Shown here piece by piece: positions 51,386 to 63,113 of a stretch of 64,000 nt of DNA. Each line of letters opens with the position of its first letter. Position 1 is the first letter of the stretch. Location of the stretch: positions 28,321,323-28,385,322 of the forward strand of contig NC_083602.1 in the NCBI RefSeq assembly GCF_029168945.1, in the 5' to 3' direction. A program made the position numbers and the translations under genes. Source of the DNA: Cannabis sativa. Its lineage: Eukaryota; Streptophyta; Magnoliopsida; Rosales; Cannabaceae. The notes below the pieces were generated by a model, which saw nothing but the letters and a program-made list of their open reading frames with translations, was not told the origin of the DNA and searched no databases.

Positions 51386-51665
51386 ATAGACCTAAGATCA
51401 ACTATTGGTATTGACTTAGAAAGATATAACGGTAAGTTTATGATATCTTATCCAAGTTCAATATCGATCCCTTCCAATGTATACTCCATACATCCGATAC
51501 TGGTAAACTTTGCCAATGCCCTGAAAATGACATAGCACTTATCCAATGTGTAAGCATACCTTATCGTTGAATATCATGCCAGTCTAAATTCAGTAAACTG
51601 ATAAATTATAGAAATTAAACTTTTGAACATATAATCATGATTATATTCCATTGTACGACACTATG
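51386..51665 (-). repeat. LTR fragment of the long-LTR copia family
   Basis: From CCATAGACCTAAGATCAACT to GACACTAT it matches solo LTR G (about 16695-16985) and the corresponding part of other LTRs. Orientation is the same as all other family members here. It marks a rearrangement junction. Confidence 0.85.
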
Positions 51666-52489
51666 TTATTCTCTTTATTTTCTATCTTCTCTTATTTTTT
51701 TTCTCAATTCTATATTATCTTTTAATACCAATCACCTCACAGTGATTGATAATTAAATTATGTATTGTTTGTTAGGGCAAGTTTAATAAGGTTGGTATTA
51801 GAAATTGCTTGTGAAGGGTGGGGTCGAGGGAGAGTGATGTGGAGGAGAAAGGTGGAGAGATTTGTGAAGTAATTGTAGCAGAGTTTACTTAAACAATAAT
51901 AAAAATTGCACCATTGTTGATGCTCTTATGGACATTATATATCACAAACGATAAATACCTCACATCAAAATTATTGGCTTACAACTAAATAAAATAGAAT
52001 GCAATATAGGGCTATGTATGTATTAAATATACCGACAAACAATTGGTCCTTAGGAAGAATCATGAATAAATATTTTTCTTTTAATCATAAAATAAAATTA
52101 TTAATTATTATATAAATTTGCAGCTTCTTCTATTCCCATTATATTCCTAATATCCCCTTCTTTCTTCTAGTTGCTATTGCTAATCTTCTATTCTCTCCTG
52201 CCAAATGGGTCCACATAGAGACGGCCGAGACGGTGACGTTTTGCGACAAAGACGAGACACAACAGCAGTGTAAGTAAGAAGTAAGTAGTGAACACGGCCA
52301 CCAACACCAAGTGGATCAGGCACTGTCCTATATTTTATCATTAAATTGTTATTATTTAGCTCTATTATAGGATTAGGATTTTTTAAATTTATAAAAATTA
52401 TTTTACGTCATCACGCTGATGTCACGAGTTTGAATTTCAATTTTCATGTAGACCTGGCCGCCTATACCCACGAACGACTTTCTCTTTTT

Positions 52490-52501
52490 TTGACTCACGT
52501 G
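52490..52501 (+). promoter_or_regulatory. Adjacent W-box and G-box upstream of ERF gene
   Basis: TTGACT (52490-52495) directly followed by CACGTG (52496-52501), about 330 bp before the ATG. W-boxes bind WRKY factors and CACGTG binds bHLH/bZIP factors such as MYC2. Relevance is inferred from position only. Confidence 0.5.
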
Positions 52502-52672
52502 CCAACAATCTATGAGTTTGGTCCCCTGGGCCCATAAAAACCCATTAACGACCCAAATTTGTTTCCAACTCTCTCTCTCCGTTTATATTAAAATGTTATC
52601 ATATTTTTCAGTGTTATAAAATCATGTGTGGGGTTAGCCTCTCTAGCTATTACACCTCTCTATAGTATGTAC

Positions 52673-52683
52673 TATATATATAT
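52673..52683 (+). promoter_or_regulatory. TATA box of ERF gene
   Basis: TATATATATAT about 150 bp upstream of the ATG, a normal plant spacing allowing a 5' leader of about 120 nt. Confidence 0.55.
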
Positions 52684-52829
52684 CTCGATTCTCGAAGACA
52701 TTTAAGTTATTATCTCATATGACCAAAAACACAACCACTCAACCAACCAATTATCAAAAAAAAATAAAATAAAAACATTACATATATTTATCTACAACTT
52801 CAAAACTATACATAGTACACTATTTGTAC

Positions 52830-53621
52830 ATGGATCCATATTATTCCACCTCGTTCGTCCCATATCCAAATTCAGAGTGTGATTATTCTAGCTTCAACTT
52901 ATACTCATCTAATCTTGAATCTATGTCATGGGACAGCTTGTTGATGATGAACGACAACCAAGTTCCCCTTCCTTTCAACGAAAACGACACAGAAGAAATG
53001 CTTCTCTACGGCGTTTTGGCCGAATCAAATTTATCGAGCACAACCACAACTACGACTAGTACTACTACGGCCTCCAATAACAAACTCGATCACGAAGAGG
53101 TAAATTCATCGAAATCATCAGACCAGGAAGTACTATTATATCAAGAAGAGATCTCTTACCGAGGAGTGAGGAAGCGACCGTGGGGAAAATACGCGGCGGA
53201 GATAAGAGACTCGACGAGAAACGGCGTCAGGGTTTGGCTTGGGACCTTCGACACGGCTGAGGCTGCCGCCTTGGCTTACGACCAAGCTGCATTCGCAATG
53301 CGAGGATCGCTGGCTGTTCTCAATTTTCCGGCGGAGAAGGTGTGCCAGTCACTTAGGGATATGAAGTATAGAAACGAAGAAGGTTGTTCTCCGGTGTTGG
53401 CCCTGAAAAAGAGGCATTCTCTCAAGAGAAAAACTTCTAAGAAGACTAATAAGCAGATTATTCACAAACAAAACAAGATTATTACTACTAATAATAATTG
53501 TGTCGTTTATAACGAAACGACGTCGTTTGAGGAGAATGTGGTGGTGTTGGAGGATTTAGGAGCGGACTACTTAGAAGAGCTTCTCAGTATATCTGAAACT
53601 GACGGTGCATGCCCATGGTAA
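52830..53621 (+). CDS. ERF1B-like: AP2/ERF transcription factor, ERF1B-like (group IX)
   Basis: Intronless, 263 codons from ATG 52830 (context ACATGGA); an in-frame TTG two codons earlier is not a plausible plant start. It is a nuclear DNA-binding regulator expected to bind GCC-box promoters in ethylene/jasmonate defence responses. The single AP2 domain spans residues about 110-167: [39 protein letters not shown]. The ERF-type Ala and Asp in the AAEIRD segment are present. N-terminal SWDSLL and [11 protein letters not shown], the basic [15 protein letters not shown] after AP2 (likely nuclear localisation) and the C-terminal acidic [12 protein letters not shown] (residues 241-252, activation motif) match ERF1/ERF15/ORA59-type proteins. 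A Thr/Ser run at about 68-80 is low complexity. No defects are seen. It is the only host gene found here; the exact paralogue is uncertain. Confidence 0.95.
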   Translation: MDPYYSTSFVPYPNSECDYSSFNLYSSNLESMSWDSLLMMNDNQVPLPFNENDTEEMLLYGVLAESNLSSTTTTTTSTTTASNNKLDHEEVNSSKSSDQEVLLYQEEISYRGVRKRPWGKYAAEIRDSTRNGVRVWLGTFDTAEAAALAYDQAAFAMRGSLAVLNFPAEKVCQSLRDMKYRNEEGCSPVLALKKRHSLKRKTSKKTNKQIIHKQNKIITTNNNCVVYNETTSFEENVVVLEDLGADYLEELLSISETDGACPW

Positions 53622-55215
53622 AATTACACGAGACCGCCCACATGTGATCATTTTTTCTTCTTTTTGGTAGTCAAAATCTCTATATTTATATGTGTATAGC
53701 TAATAATTAAGAAAGTTATTAGCTATAATTATATAAGTTTAGTCATCATATCTTGGATATAAGAGGTCAACATACTTGCCCGCTGGCCACTATCTTCTTC
53801 GGATAATAATCAATTAATTAACCTTTTTCTTTTTCCTTTGTAATTAAATTCTTGTATCGATCGAGCGAGAATATAATGGAGATGATTTTAACTTTTTCTT
53901 TTGAGAATTTGTTTTTTTTTTTTTTGTTTTATTAATTAATATTTAAATTAACGGTGTGGGACACACATATTTATTTTCAGCAACAAATAATCGACAATTT
54001 GCTTTTTGTGAGATTGTTAATGTTTAATTAATTAATATAATTCTAAAGTCAATCACATTAATGATACTCGATGAGATAAGCGTCGTGGAAATTGACCCTA
54101 TATTGAATGAGACCGTTGGGACAGTTAATGGTCTGTTTTTTGGTGCATATTACGCTAGCTATGAAAATCATGAGTAAAGATTTTGCATGTAAAAATTATA
54201 AATATAAACCAAGAATAAATTTTTAATGGTGTTGGAGATGAATGTTGATGCCTCACATACCTGTATTATAAGAAACAAAATAATTAGCTTTACCATATGG
54301 AAACCTTGTAATTTTGTAAGGTATTATAACATGGAAGCCCAATCAGTCTAGACACATGGTGACAACCCGAATTCTGTAAATTTTGCTAAATAGATTGTGA
54401 TATAAATTGTTCTCTTTTTCACTTTCCGGCCAATTCCCACAATTTAGCTAAATTTACCTTAGGCTTAGCTATAAGAAGATGTTTGGATTGGGGATCTTAA
54501 TTAATTGTGTGACCCTTACCTCCTTAATTAATTGTATCCTGAACATTTAATTATAATCCATTCAATCGGATACCTTATTTTTAATAAATATATAATTAGT
54601 TGAAAAGAGATAGCATATCCATATGTGTGTGAATATTTTACTAGTCATATTAATATTACTCATACAAAATAATTTTCTTCAAACCGACAAGTTTATTATA
54701 CTATACATTATCCAACCTAAACTTTTTGTTTCTTTGCCATTATTATTATTATTATTATTATCATTTAATAATGTGATTTGATTTGATTTGATTTTTTTTT
54801 TTTTGGTGTTTTATTAATATATATAATAAATATACAAAAAGTAATCATTAATATGTAAAATCTTATTTACATTAGTATAAAAGTTATAACGCCTAAAATT
54901 TAAAAATAATTAACCATAAAAATTCCACAAAACAAAAAAAAAACTTTCTTTTAAAAACATAAATTATTTTATTTAAATTAAAAATATACATTAATAAACA
55001 AAAATGTTTATAATTACATTTCGATAACATGATATATATATTAGTTGTACGCACATACTTGTTACATAAAAGTGTTGTAATTATAAAAGAGTACCTTTTG
55101 TACATATATATATGTTGTTATATACAGAACATGTAGACTAAAAATTAAAAAGTAACCAGTAACAAAATATACATACTAAGCAATGTACAATGAAAATATG
55201 ATTAACTTAATAAAT
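53622..55215. other. 3' flank of ERF gene and intergenic DNA
   Basis: AT-rich. It contains T-rich tracts (53909, 54790), the ATT microsatellite (54739-54762) and a short GATTT repeat (about 54776-54790). No second gene or clear transposon recognised. Confidence 0.6.
54739..54762. repeat. (ATT)n microsatellite
   Basis: About seven to eight ATT units. Confidence 0.9.
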
Positions 55216-55843
55216 TGTTATCCTAATTTTTGCACTCTAACGTGGCATCATACGATGATGACACGTTGAATCAACCTTATGTATATGCGCGCAAGAGATA
55301 TGCCGAACATGGCACAACATACATTCGCTCGGACGAAGTCCAATAAGCAGGGCAGCGAGCAATTCGCGCAGCACGCCAACACTTAGCAAATTCAGCTTTC
55401 GCATTATGAGTCATCAAAAAAATCCCTATAACTTTGGGATCAGATCACAGAGATATGACAAGCTGTTTGAATCCCACAATTAGTATATTCTGTATTTACT
55501 ATGCAATCTTTCTACTTATATCAATTGTAACCAGAAGAGAAATACTTCCCTCCCAAGCTTATAGCCCTATAAATAGTGATTCATATATGGGCAAAGGGTT
55601 GAAAACATTCTATCTAAGAATTCATATTTAGAGATACTATTGTAAGAGCTCTAAGAAAAGGAACTATTCTCCTTGCTCTTAAGTCAATACAAACTACGAG
55701 GATTAGACTATTACCGAACTGCTCGGGGCAGAATCTCTATAAAATTCTTATGTCTTACTTTGCTTTATTATATTACACTCGTATTATACTACTTGTCGCT
55801 TAGAAATTAGACTCATTGTCGTTGGCTAAAAGTGAGGTCAACA
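55216..55843 (+). repeat. 5' LTR of element H
   Basis: TGTTATCCTAATTTTTGC to AGGTCAACA, about 628 bp. TATA box TATAAATAG at 55568-55576. The left flank TAAAT (55211-55215) is the expected target duplication, partner outside the window. Confidence 0.75.
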
Positions 55844-55846
55844 TTT

Positions 55847-55865
55847 TGGTGCTTTCATTGAGAGC
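55847..55865 (+). other. Putative primer-binding site of element H
   Basis: TGGTGCTTTCATTGAGAGC, 3 nt after the LTR end; one base different from that of element C. Confidence 0.6.
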
Positions 55866-55903
55866 TGAACTCAAGATCGTTCTCAAATCTAATCACATGT
55901 ACG

Positions 55904-57799
55904 ATGGTGGTACAGACTCGTAGATGCGTGGCTGATCCGCAGAATCCACAGACCGTGGATCCTACACGACAGAATCCAGGGAACACGAGGATTCCGCCAA
56001 CCATAAATTTCAGACAACCATCAACTGCGGGTCACGGTGTGGCGACTCTTGTGAGTGAAATCGCACCTGGTGTGCAAGAGACTGGGAATACCAGTTCTGC
56101 AGCCAACTAGGGCATTCATAACACAGTCGTTCCGCCCGCTACCAATGTTCAAACGACCATTAGAGAAGACACTAAAATCTGGAACCTCCGCGCTGCTCTT
56201 GGAGTCATGCAGGGTCATACCAACACCTTGCATCATGATCAGGAGGAACTCCGCGCCGCAGTAAATCTCATATTTGAAGAGCAGAGGCGTATGTTCGCTG
56301 AATGGAGGGACAAGGAGATGGAAACGTTAAGGGCTCAACAAGCAGCCATTGACGACCGAACCCGACAGGTCACTGTGTTTATACGAAAAGCCTATCAGGC
56401 CGCCGAACAACAACTTGTAACTGTCATCCCCTTGGGCGAAACAAAGGAAGATCCAGCGATGAGCACCTCTCAGACTATAAATGGTCAGCCACCCAATCCC
56501 CGGTCACAGATTCCTCTTGTGGGCCAAGTGGTAGGCGGGCAGACCTTGTCTAGTAATTCATCAGTAGAAGTCATACCCAATAATCCCAACCCAGTTAATG
56601 GTTTCGAATAGCAAATTGACCAAACCAATCAGTCACTAAGGCAGCCAGGTGTTTCTGTATTTGAAATATTGGGTCTCATGATCTCAGAAATGATCTGAAC
56701 GGGAGTAGAGGATTGGACGACCAGCTTGATGCACCAATCGTGCGGCCCAGAACCTACGCTCAAAATCCTGCTTAAAGAGATGCTGACGCGACTCAGGTCG
56801 ACCAAGAGGCCGAACAGGTTAGTCCAGCCGTGCAGGCACAGTTGGACGAACTAAAAAATATGTTCCAAGGCCTGGCCGGTTAGAGGAACAACGATCTCGA
56901 GTTGGACCGAGCACGTGGAATCCCTTTCTCCCCCAAAATTAATATCCTGGAATTGCCCCACAAGTTCAAGATGACAAAATGGAAGATGTATACTGGAAAG
57001 GAAGATCCCTTATCCCACCTCAAGTATTTCAAGATGCAAATGGATCTGCAAGGAGTACGAGGAGATGTATGTTGCAGAGTTTTCCCTGCCACCCTCTTAA
57101 AAGCCGCTCAACAATGGTATTTCAAGTTGGCGCCCAGATTGTTCAACTCGTGGAAGGCTTTCTCCACGGAGTTCCATGCACAATTCTCCTCCTCTCGCTA
57201 ACTTTCGTTGCACCTAGGAGATCTGGTCAAAGTAAAGCAAAGACCAGGGGAGCCTCTCCGAGCCTACATTAGCAGATTCATGATGGGGGCGACTAAAGTT
57301 GCACGGGTTCCCGAAGAAGGAAAGTTGTCCACGATATTGGGGGGCATTGAAGTCCTTGGCGAACTTTGGAAGGACATAAGGAAGAACGAACCAGTAGACT
57401 CGATGACTAACTTTCTTGACCGCGCAGAAGGATTTATTAAGCTTGAAGAAGCCATCCAACGAGCAGAAGGTGAGCAAAAACCTAGCCGACCAAAAGTTCC
57501 TTCTACTGGGACATCCGTCCAACTCCCCCATTACCCAAGCAATTCAAGCTCAAGTGGTAAATGGTCCAACAACAATAATAGGCAAGGGAATGGAAAAAAG
57601 GGAAAGTTCACTGGCAAGACCGAACAAGCTCCTCGGAAGAATACTGCCAAGTATACCGCATTTACTGTCCTGATGGAAGATATAGAAAGTATTTACATGG
57701 CTACTCAGTCATTAGCCCCTTACAAGAAGCCTTCACCCATGAAAAAAGATGTCAGCAAGAAAGATATGACAAAATTTTGTCGTTTTCATGGGGATTACG
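55904..57799 (+). pseudogene. gag: Gag relic of element H (Retrotrans_gag)
   Basis: Starts at ATG 55904 (MVVQTRRCVADPQ). An N-terminal disordered region is followed by a helical, Gln/Glu-rich part (56200-56430). The capsid-like Retrotrans_gag domain (56900-57400) has MYTGKEDPLSHLKYF, FPATLLKAAQQWYF, SWKAFSTEFHAQF and GEPLRAYISRF. A Lys-rich tail and CRFHGDY, the start of the metal-binding segment, follow (57778-57798). Stops after SSAAN (56108), FE (56609), LAG (56881) and SSR (57199) plus a frameshift near 56650 disable it. Copia I interrupts it inside the CRFHGDY segment. Confidence 0.87.
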
Positions 57800-59677
57800 T
57801 CTTGGAATTATTTTACCAGGATCTAGATTTACTAACACGTATGTTATTAACATCCTAAATATGAACTTCTAAAACGATATGAAATAAACACATATAAAGT
57901 ATCTGAAACCTTACAGTGGTTGCAGCAGAATATAATGTCTCCTTCCACTCAGATCTCTAACCCTTATATCATTTTTGTAAAAGAGTATCACCAAGGTCTA
58001 AGTCTGAATCTCCTTCTCTTGAAACTGGATTCTTCACAGCCTTACACACTATGATTGAGTACCACTTGATGTGTGTGGGCACTCACTCTTTCACTATAGG
58101 GTTCAGTTTTGAAGAGAGGAAGAGAGAGAGAGAGAGGTTTCGACTAGGTATAGGAAGAGAGGCTCAAAAATTTTACAGAAGGAATGAGATGCATCATCTT
58201 TTCCCTTAAGCCATCACTACCTATTTATAGGAAACCACTTAGGGTTAGGTTAGATTTAATTAACATTAAAATAATAGAAAAATAAATGGTAAATTACAAT
58301 AGTGTGGCCGGCCATGGATTGTTATTGGCCCCACTTTGCAATTTTGCCATTTTCTCATTTTCCATCTTATTTTCTAAAAAATGTCAATTTTTAAATTTAA
58401 CCATTTAAATGCCAACTCTAATTATTTAATAACTAAAAAATAATTATTAAATAAGATTTTCATTTAATATATTTATTAATTAGACTTAACAAAGCCTCTT
58501 AATTAATAAATAAACCCTAGAAACTCTTTTTTCACAATTAAGCCCTAACTTAGTGAAAATTCATAAACTATACATAGTCTAATTTTAGAATTATAATTGA
58601 TTAATCAAAATCAATTAACTGAGTCTTACAAGTAGTATTGTCTCAACTAGTATGGGGACCATTGACCTATATATCTGAGCTTCCAATAAGCAACTCTAGA
58701 ATTTACCAAGTAAATTCACTCACTTATTAATTCCTTGTTGCATCCACCATAGAACTTGGAATTACACTCTCAGTTATATAGAACGCTCTATATGTTCCAC
58801 GATATAGACACGCTATTAGTTATCCATTGCTATAATCCCAATAATCAATGATCCCCTATAGATTATTTACATTGTATATGGATTAATTTACCATTACACC
58901 CTTCAATGTATTTTATCCTTAAAACACTTAGCCACCTATAAATGATATTTCAGTGAACTAACATAATCACTGAAATGAGTACTCAACCATTTATCTCTGT
59001 TTAGCCAAGCTCGAAGGAAATCATCATTTCACTTCTATGTCCTAATAAAAGCTATAGATTCCATATCTATGTTTAGCGCTCCCACTCAATTGCACTACCA
59101 TGTTCCCAAAATGTACGTATCACCCTGACCAAAAAGTAGGCTTAACTAACAAATCAAAGAACATGTATAATACTCTTGACATCGAACCTAACCATGTCAG
59201 GATTAAGATCATTTGATCTAGGATCAACTAGGTGATATTGATTTAATAGATATTACGGTAAATTTATCATATCTGATTCAAATTTCAATATCGGTCCCTT
59301 CCAATGCATACTCCATGCATCCAACCCAAGCTTTACTTTAACCAATGCCCTGTAAAATAACATAGCACTTATCCAAGGTGCAAGTAAACTATGTTGTAGA
59401 TTATCATATCAGTTAAACCTAGTGTACTGATAAATCTAGGAATATATATTTAATCACACAATCTTGATTACTTTCCACTGTGGTGACGATACAATAAAAA
59501 AGAACATAAATGTGATAAGGGTTTGGATGCATTTATAAATCAAATAAACATATAATTGATAACATGAACCAAATGACACATTAAATAAGTGATGAAAATA
59601 CTTCTGTCTCATTATTGATATTTAAGTGATAGAGATTACATTGAAATAGAGTTTTATTTAGGGCATAAAGCCCAACA
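57800..59677 (-). repeat. 3' LTR of element I
   Basis: About 1878 bp, TCTTGGAATTATTTTACC to GCCCAACA. More diverged from the A/D LTRs than those are from each other. Confidence 0.9.
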
Positions 59678-59705
59678 AACTCCCACTTGAACTAATATAA
59701 AACAA

Positions 59706-62217
59706 TCAGTACATTTCAATTAATCTTAGATTCTGACAGTGCTTTTCAAATGTAGTTCCCACCAAAACTTTGGTGAATGGATCAGCTAGGTTGTCCTCTG
59801 TGTCCACTTTCTCCACCAGTGCATCCCCTCTTGCCACATACTCTTTGATGATATGGTATTTCCTTTCTATATGTTTGCTTCTCTTGTGGCTTCGAGGCTC
59901 TTTACTGTTGGCTATGGCTCCAGTGTTATCACAAAGCAAAACAAGTGGTTTTTCCATTCCAGGAACAACACCGAGTCCTGTGAAGAACTTTCTAAGCCAG
60001 ACAAGTTCTTTAGCAGCCTCTGCAGCAGCTATGTATTCTGCCTCCATGGTAGAGTCTAAAATTGCGGTTTGTTTAGCACTTCTCGAAACCACTGCTCCAC
60101 CACCAAGAGTAAACACCATCCCAGATGTAGATTTCCTGTCATCAAGACATGCCTGGAAATCTGAATCGGTATAGCCTACGGGATTTAAAGCACCACCCTT
60201 GTAGATTAACACGAATTGCCTTGTACTTTTCAAGTACTTCAAGATATGCTTAACAGCATTCCAATGTTCCTGTCCTAGATTCGTCTGATACCTTCTCACA
60301 ATTCCTACTGCATAACAGATGTCAGGTCTAGTGCATAGCATTGCATACATTAGACTCCCAACTGTTGAAGCATAAGGAACCCTTCTCGTGTCCTCTATCT
60401 CTTGAGGATCAGTGGGACACTGTTTCTTAGATAGACGGATACCAAATCTAGAAGGCATTGTTTCCCCTTTGGTGTTGGTCATTGAGAATCTCTCTAAAAA
60501 TTTATCTATGTAAGTTATTTGAGAGAGAGCAGGGGATCTGTTCTTCCAGTTTCTGATAATCTGAATACCGAGAACATATGCAGCTTCACCCAAATCTTTC
60601 ATTTCGAATTGAGTGTCAAGCCATTCCTTGATGTCAGTCATTTTCTTGATATTGTTACCAATTATAAAAATGTCATCAACATAAAGGACCAAGAAGACTA
60701 CCACTTGGTTTTCCTTGAGTTGGTAAACATAAGGTTCATCTTCATTCTCAAGGAAGCCGTAGGTCTTGATGATTTCATCAAACCTTTTGTTCCAGGAGGG
60801 AGAAGCTTGCTTAATTCCATAAATGGACCTATTGAGTTTGTAAACTTTCTTTTCTTGCCCTGGAAGAACATAGCCTTCTGGTTGCTCCATATAGATGGTT
60901 TCTTCAAGAATTCCGTTAAGGAAGGCTGTCTTGACATCCATTTGCTAGATTTCATAATCGAAGGCGGCAGCTATGGATAGAAGAATTCAGATGGATTTGA
61001 GCATGGTGTCCGGACTAAAAGTTTCCTCATAGTCCACGCCTTCTCTTTGGGTGTAACCCTTGGCAACCAGTCTAGCTTTAAAAGTTTCTACTTCGCCTCC
61101 AGCACCTCTTTTCTTCTTGTAGACCCACTTACATCTGATTGGACAACAGTCATCGGGTGCGTCTACATATTCCCAGACTTTGTTCTTTTTCATGGAATCC
61201 ATTTCTAAATCCATGTCGGCTAACCATTATTTCTGTTCTAGACTTGTCATTGCCTGTTTATAGGTTAATGGGTCATCATCAATACTGTCACCAACGACCA
61301 TATTGATTTCACCATCCAAGCCATAACGAGATGGTTTAGTAGAAACCCTCCCACTACGACGAGGAGCAGTGACCTTCTGAACAGGAACATCAGTGGTAGA
61401 TTTCTCGGTTGTATTAACTTACAAAGGTTTAACCGAGGAAGTGGGATTATCCTCTACTTGAGTATAAAAGGTTGGAACATTAGAAGGTGTTGTATCTAAA
61501 AGCATCTCCTCCAATACTACTTTACTTTGTGATTTGAAATTCTTAATATAGTCATCTTCAAGGAAAGTGGTGTTTGTGGAAACCAACCCTTTATCATCCT
61601 TGCGACTATAAAATAGTCCACCCCTACTCTCTTTAGAATTTCCAACAAACATGAAAACCTCAGTTCGCTTTTCAAGTTTGCCATCTTTCTTTCTTAAGAC
61701 ATGGGCAGGGCACCCCCAGATTCTGTAATGGCGTAAACTAGGTATACGACCATTCCATAATTCTAAAGGTGTCTTAGGGACTGATTTAGATGGAACAACA
61801 TTTAAAATGTCGGTCGCCATCTGAATTACATATCCCCAGAAGGACGTGGGTAGAGTTGAGTAGCTAAGCATGGACCTAACCATTTCCAAAAGCGTGCGAT
61901 TTCTTCTTTCTACAACTCCATTTTGTTGTGGAGTACTGGGGCAGTTAATTGGGATTCAATGCCAAGTTCAGTTAAATGATCTTTGAACATCATATCCACA
62001 TATTCTCCACCCCTATCAGTTCACAAGATCTTTAAGGTTTTAGCCAATTGGTTTTGAGCCAATGCTAGAAATTCCTGAAACTTTTCATACGTTTCAGATT
62101 TCCTATGCATAAGGTAAATGTGACCATATCTAGAGTAATCGTCAATTAAAGTGACAAAGTACTCATAACCACCTCTAGCTTTGACATTCAGTGGTCTATA
62201 AATATCTGAATGTACTA
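59706..62217 (-). pseudogene. pol: Copia pol of element I: integrase, RT, RNase H
   Basis: Closely related to the pol of element A. The RT/RNase H part (60941-59706) is open to a normal end (...LIEMY): QMDVKTAFLNG, YVDDIFIIGNN, GYTDSDFQ, EAEYIAAAEA, LCDNTGA. Upstream pieces are 61214-60987 ([20 protein letters not shown]) and 61889-61419 (integrase C-terminal region), with the integrase core up to 62217 (HSD near the J junction, TDRGGEY). Lesions: TGA at 62021-62023 and 60987-60989 (both CGA in A), TAG at 60945-60947 (TGG in A), TAA at 61227-61229, and a 1-nt deletion near 61937. The protease, and any gag, would lie beyond J. Confidence 0.88.
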
Positions 62218-62219
62218 TG

Positions 62220-63050
62220 TGTTATAGTGAGATTTCTCTCACCTAGAAACTCGAGACCAGACCCCTATTTAGAGGACAAGTATACTCAGATTTCCAATGA
62301 AAGCTGAGATGTCCATGAGGGACTCCTCAAAGTTTCAAACCTCGCTTAAGATAGAATCAGCGAGAGGTAGCGAGCATGACCAAAGGCTGATCGCATTCGA
62401 GAGAAGAGAGTAGCTCGCATATATCGAATTATGTGCGAGTATCCTCCCCATGTCCGTGTATAAACCAAGAGACCGACTTTCTATAAATGCGAGTTGGTCC
62501 TAAGAACCCTGCAGCCTTGATAAACCAATATAGACTCTCATGTCTAGGTTCTATCAGCTCGTCATGCGATGTCCACAAAAGGCGACTATCTAAGGACGCA
62601 GACATCCTAAACATAATGATGAACCTGGGAGTTTAACATCGGAATATGAACAGTCAACTCGCAGATTCGGAAGACGCATACGTTGATGAACTTAGTAATT
62701 GTCGTTCATTTATTAATGTTAAAGTTGTTTAGTTTAATTATTGTAATTCAATGTGTAAAAACGGATTGACAATGAATGCAATCCTTGTATAACTGATCGG
62801 ACACTTGCTTTGTATATAAAGGGGTGGTCCACCGTGAAATGGCACCAACGAAACTCTTGCTACAGTGGACTAAGCAGACCGTGATCTGACTGAACCACTA
62901 TAATCCTTTGTCTCATTGTTATTTCTAATTTTCTATTAATCATTTCTCATTCCCAGTTTGAGTACTCGTCACTCTAGGTTGAATACTCGCACTTGTTCTG
63001 TTATTAATAATATCATATAAAATTGGTGTTGCAAAATTCACTCGACGACA
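62220..63050 (+). repeat. 5' LTR of element J
   Basis: TGTTATAGTGAGATTTCTC to CTCGACGACA, about 831 bp. TATA box TATATAAA at 62813-62820. The exact left end could be 62218 (TGTGTTATAG). Confidence 0.72.
62813..62820 (+). promoter_or_regulatory. LTR TATA box of element J
   Basis: TATATAAA followed by GGGG, about 240 bp before the LTR end. Confidence 0.6.
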
Positions 63051-63052
63051 TT

Positions 63053-63070
63053 TGGCGCCGTCTGTGGGAA
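63053..63070 (+). other. Putative primer-binding site of element J
   Basis: TGGCGCCGTCTGTGGGAA, 2 nt after the LTR. TGGCGCC-type sites are usual in Tat/Athila gypsy elements. The tRNA was not determined. Confidence 0.65.
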
Positions 63071-63113
63071 GTCGAGAATTAAAATATTAATCATTTCAAA
63101 TAAGAATATCCTC

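Larger units (their letters stand above)
51666..52829 (+). promoter_or_regulatory. Upstream region of the ERF gene
   Basis: No gene recognised. The CT-rich tract (52568-52581), the TATA box and the W-box/G-box pair are annotated separately. A TGACGT element lies near 52232. From 51770 to 51940 there is a somewhat GC-richer stretch without convincing terminal repeats. Confidence 0.5.

Noticed and set aside
51770..51940. Possible MITE-like insertion upstream of the ERF gene
   Set aside because: No matching terminal inverted repeats or target duplication could be found.
52346..52537. A 63-codon plus-strand frame upstream of the ERF gene
   Set aside because: Short, no recognisable domain, no promoter context of its own, and it overlaps the W-box/G-box region.
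54893..55105. A 70-codon minus-strand frame downstream of the ERF gene
   Set aside because: Low-complexity AT-rich reading (Phe, Ile, Lys, Asn) with no supporting signal.
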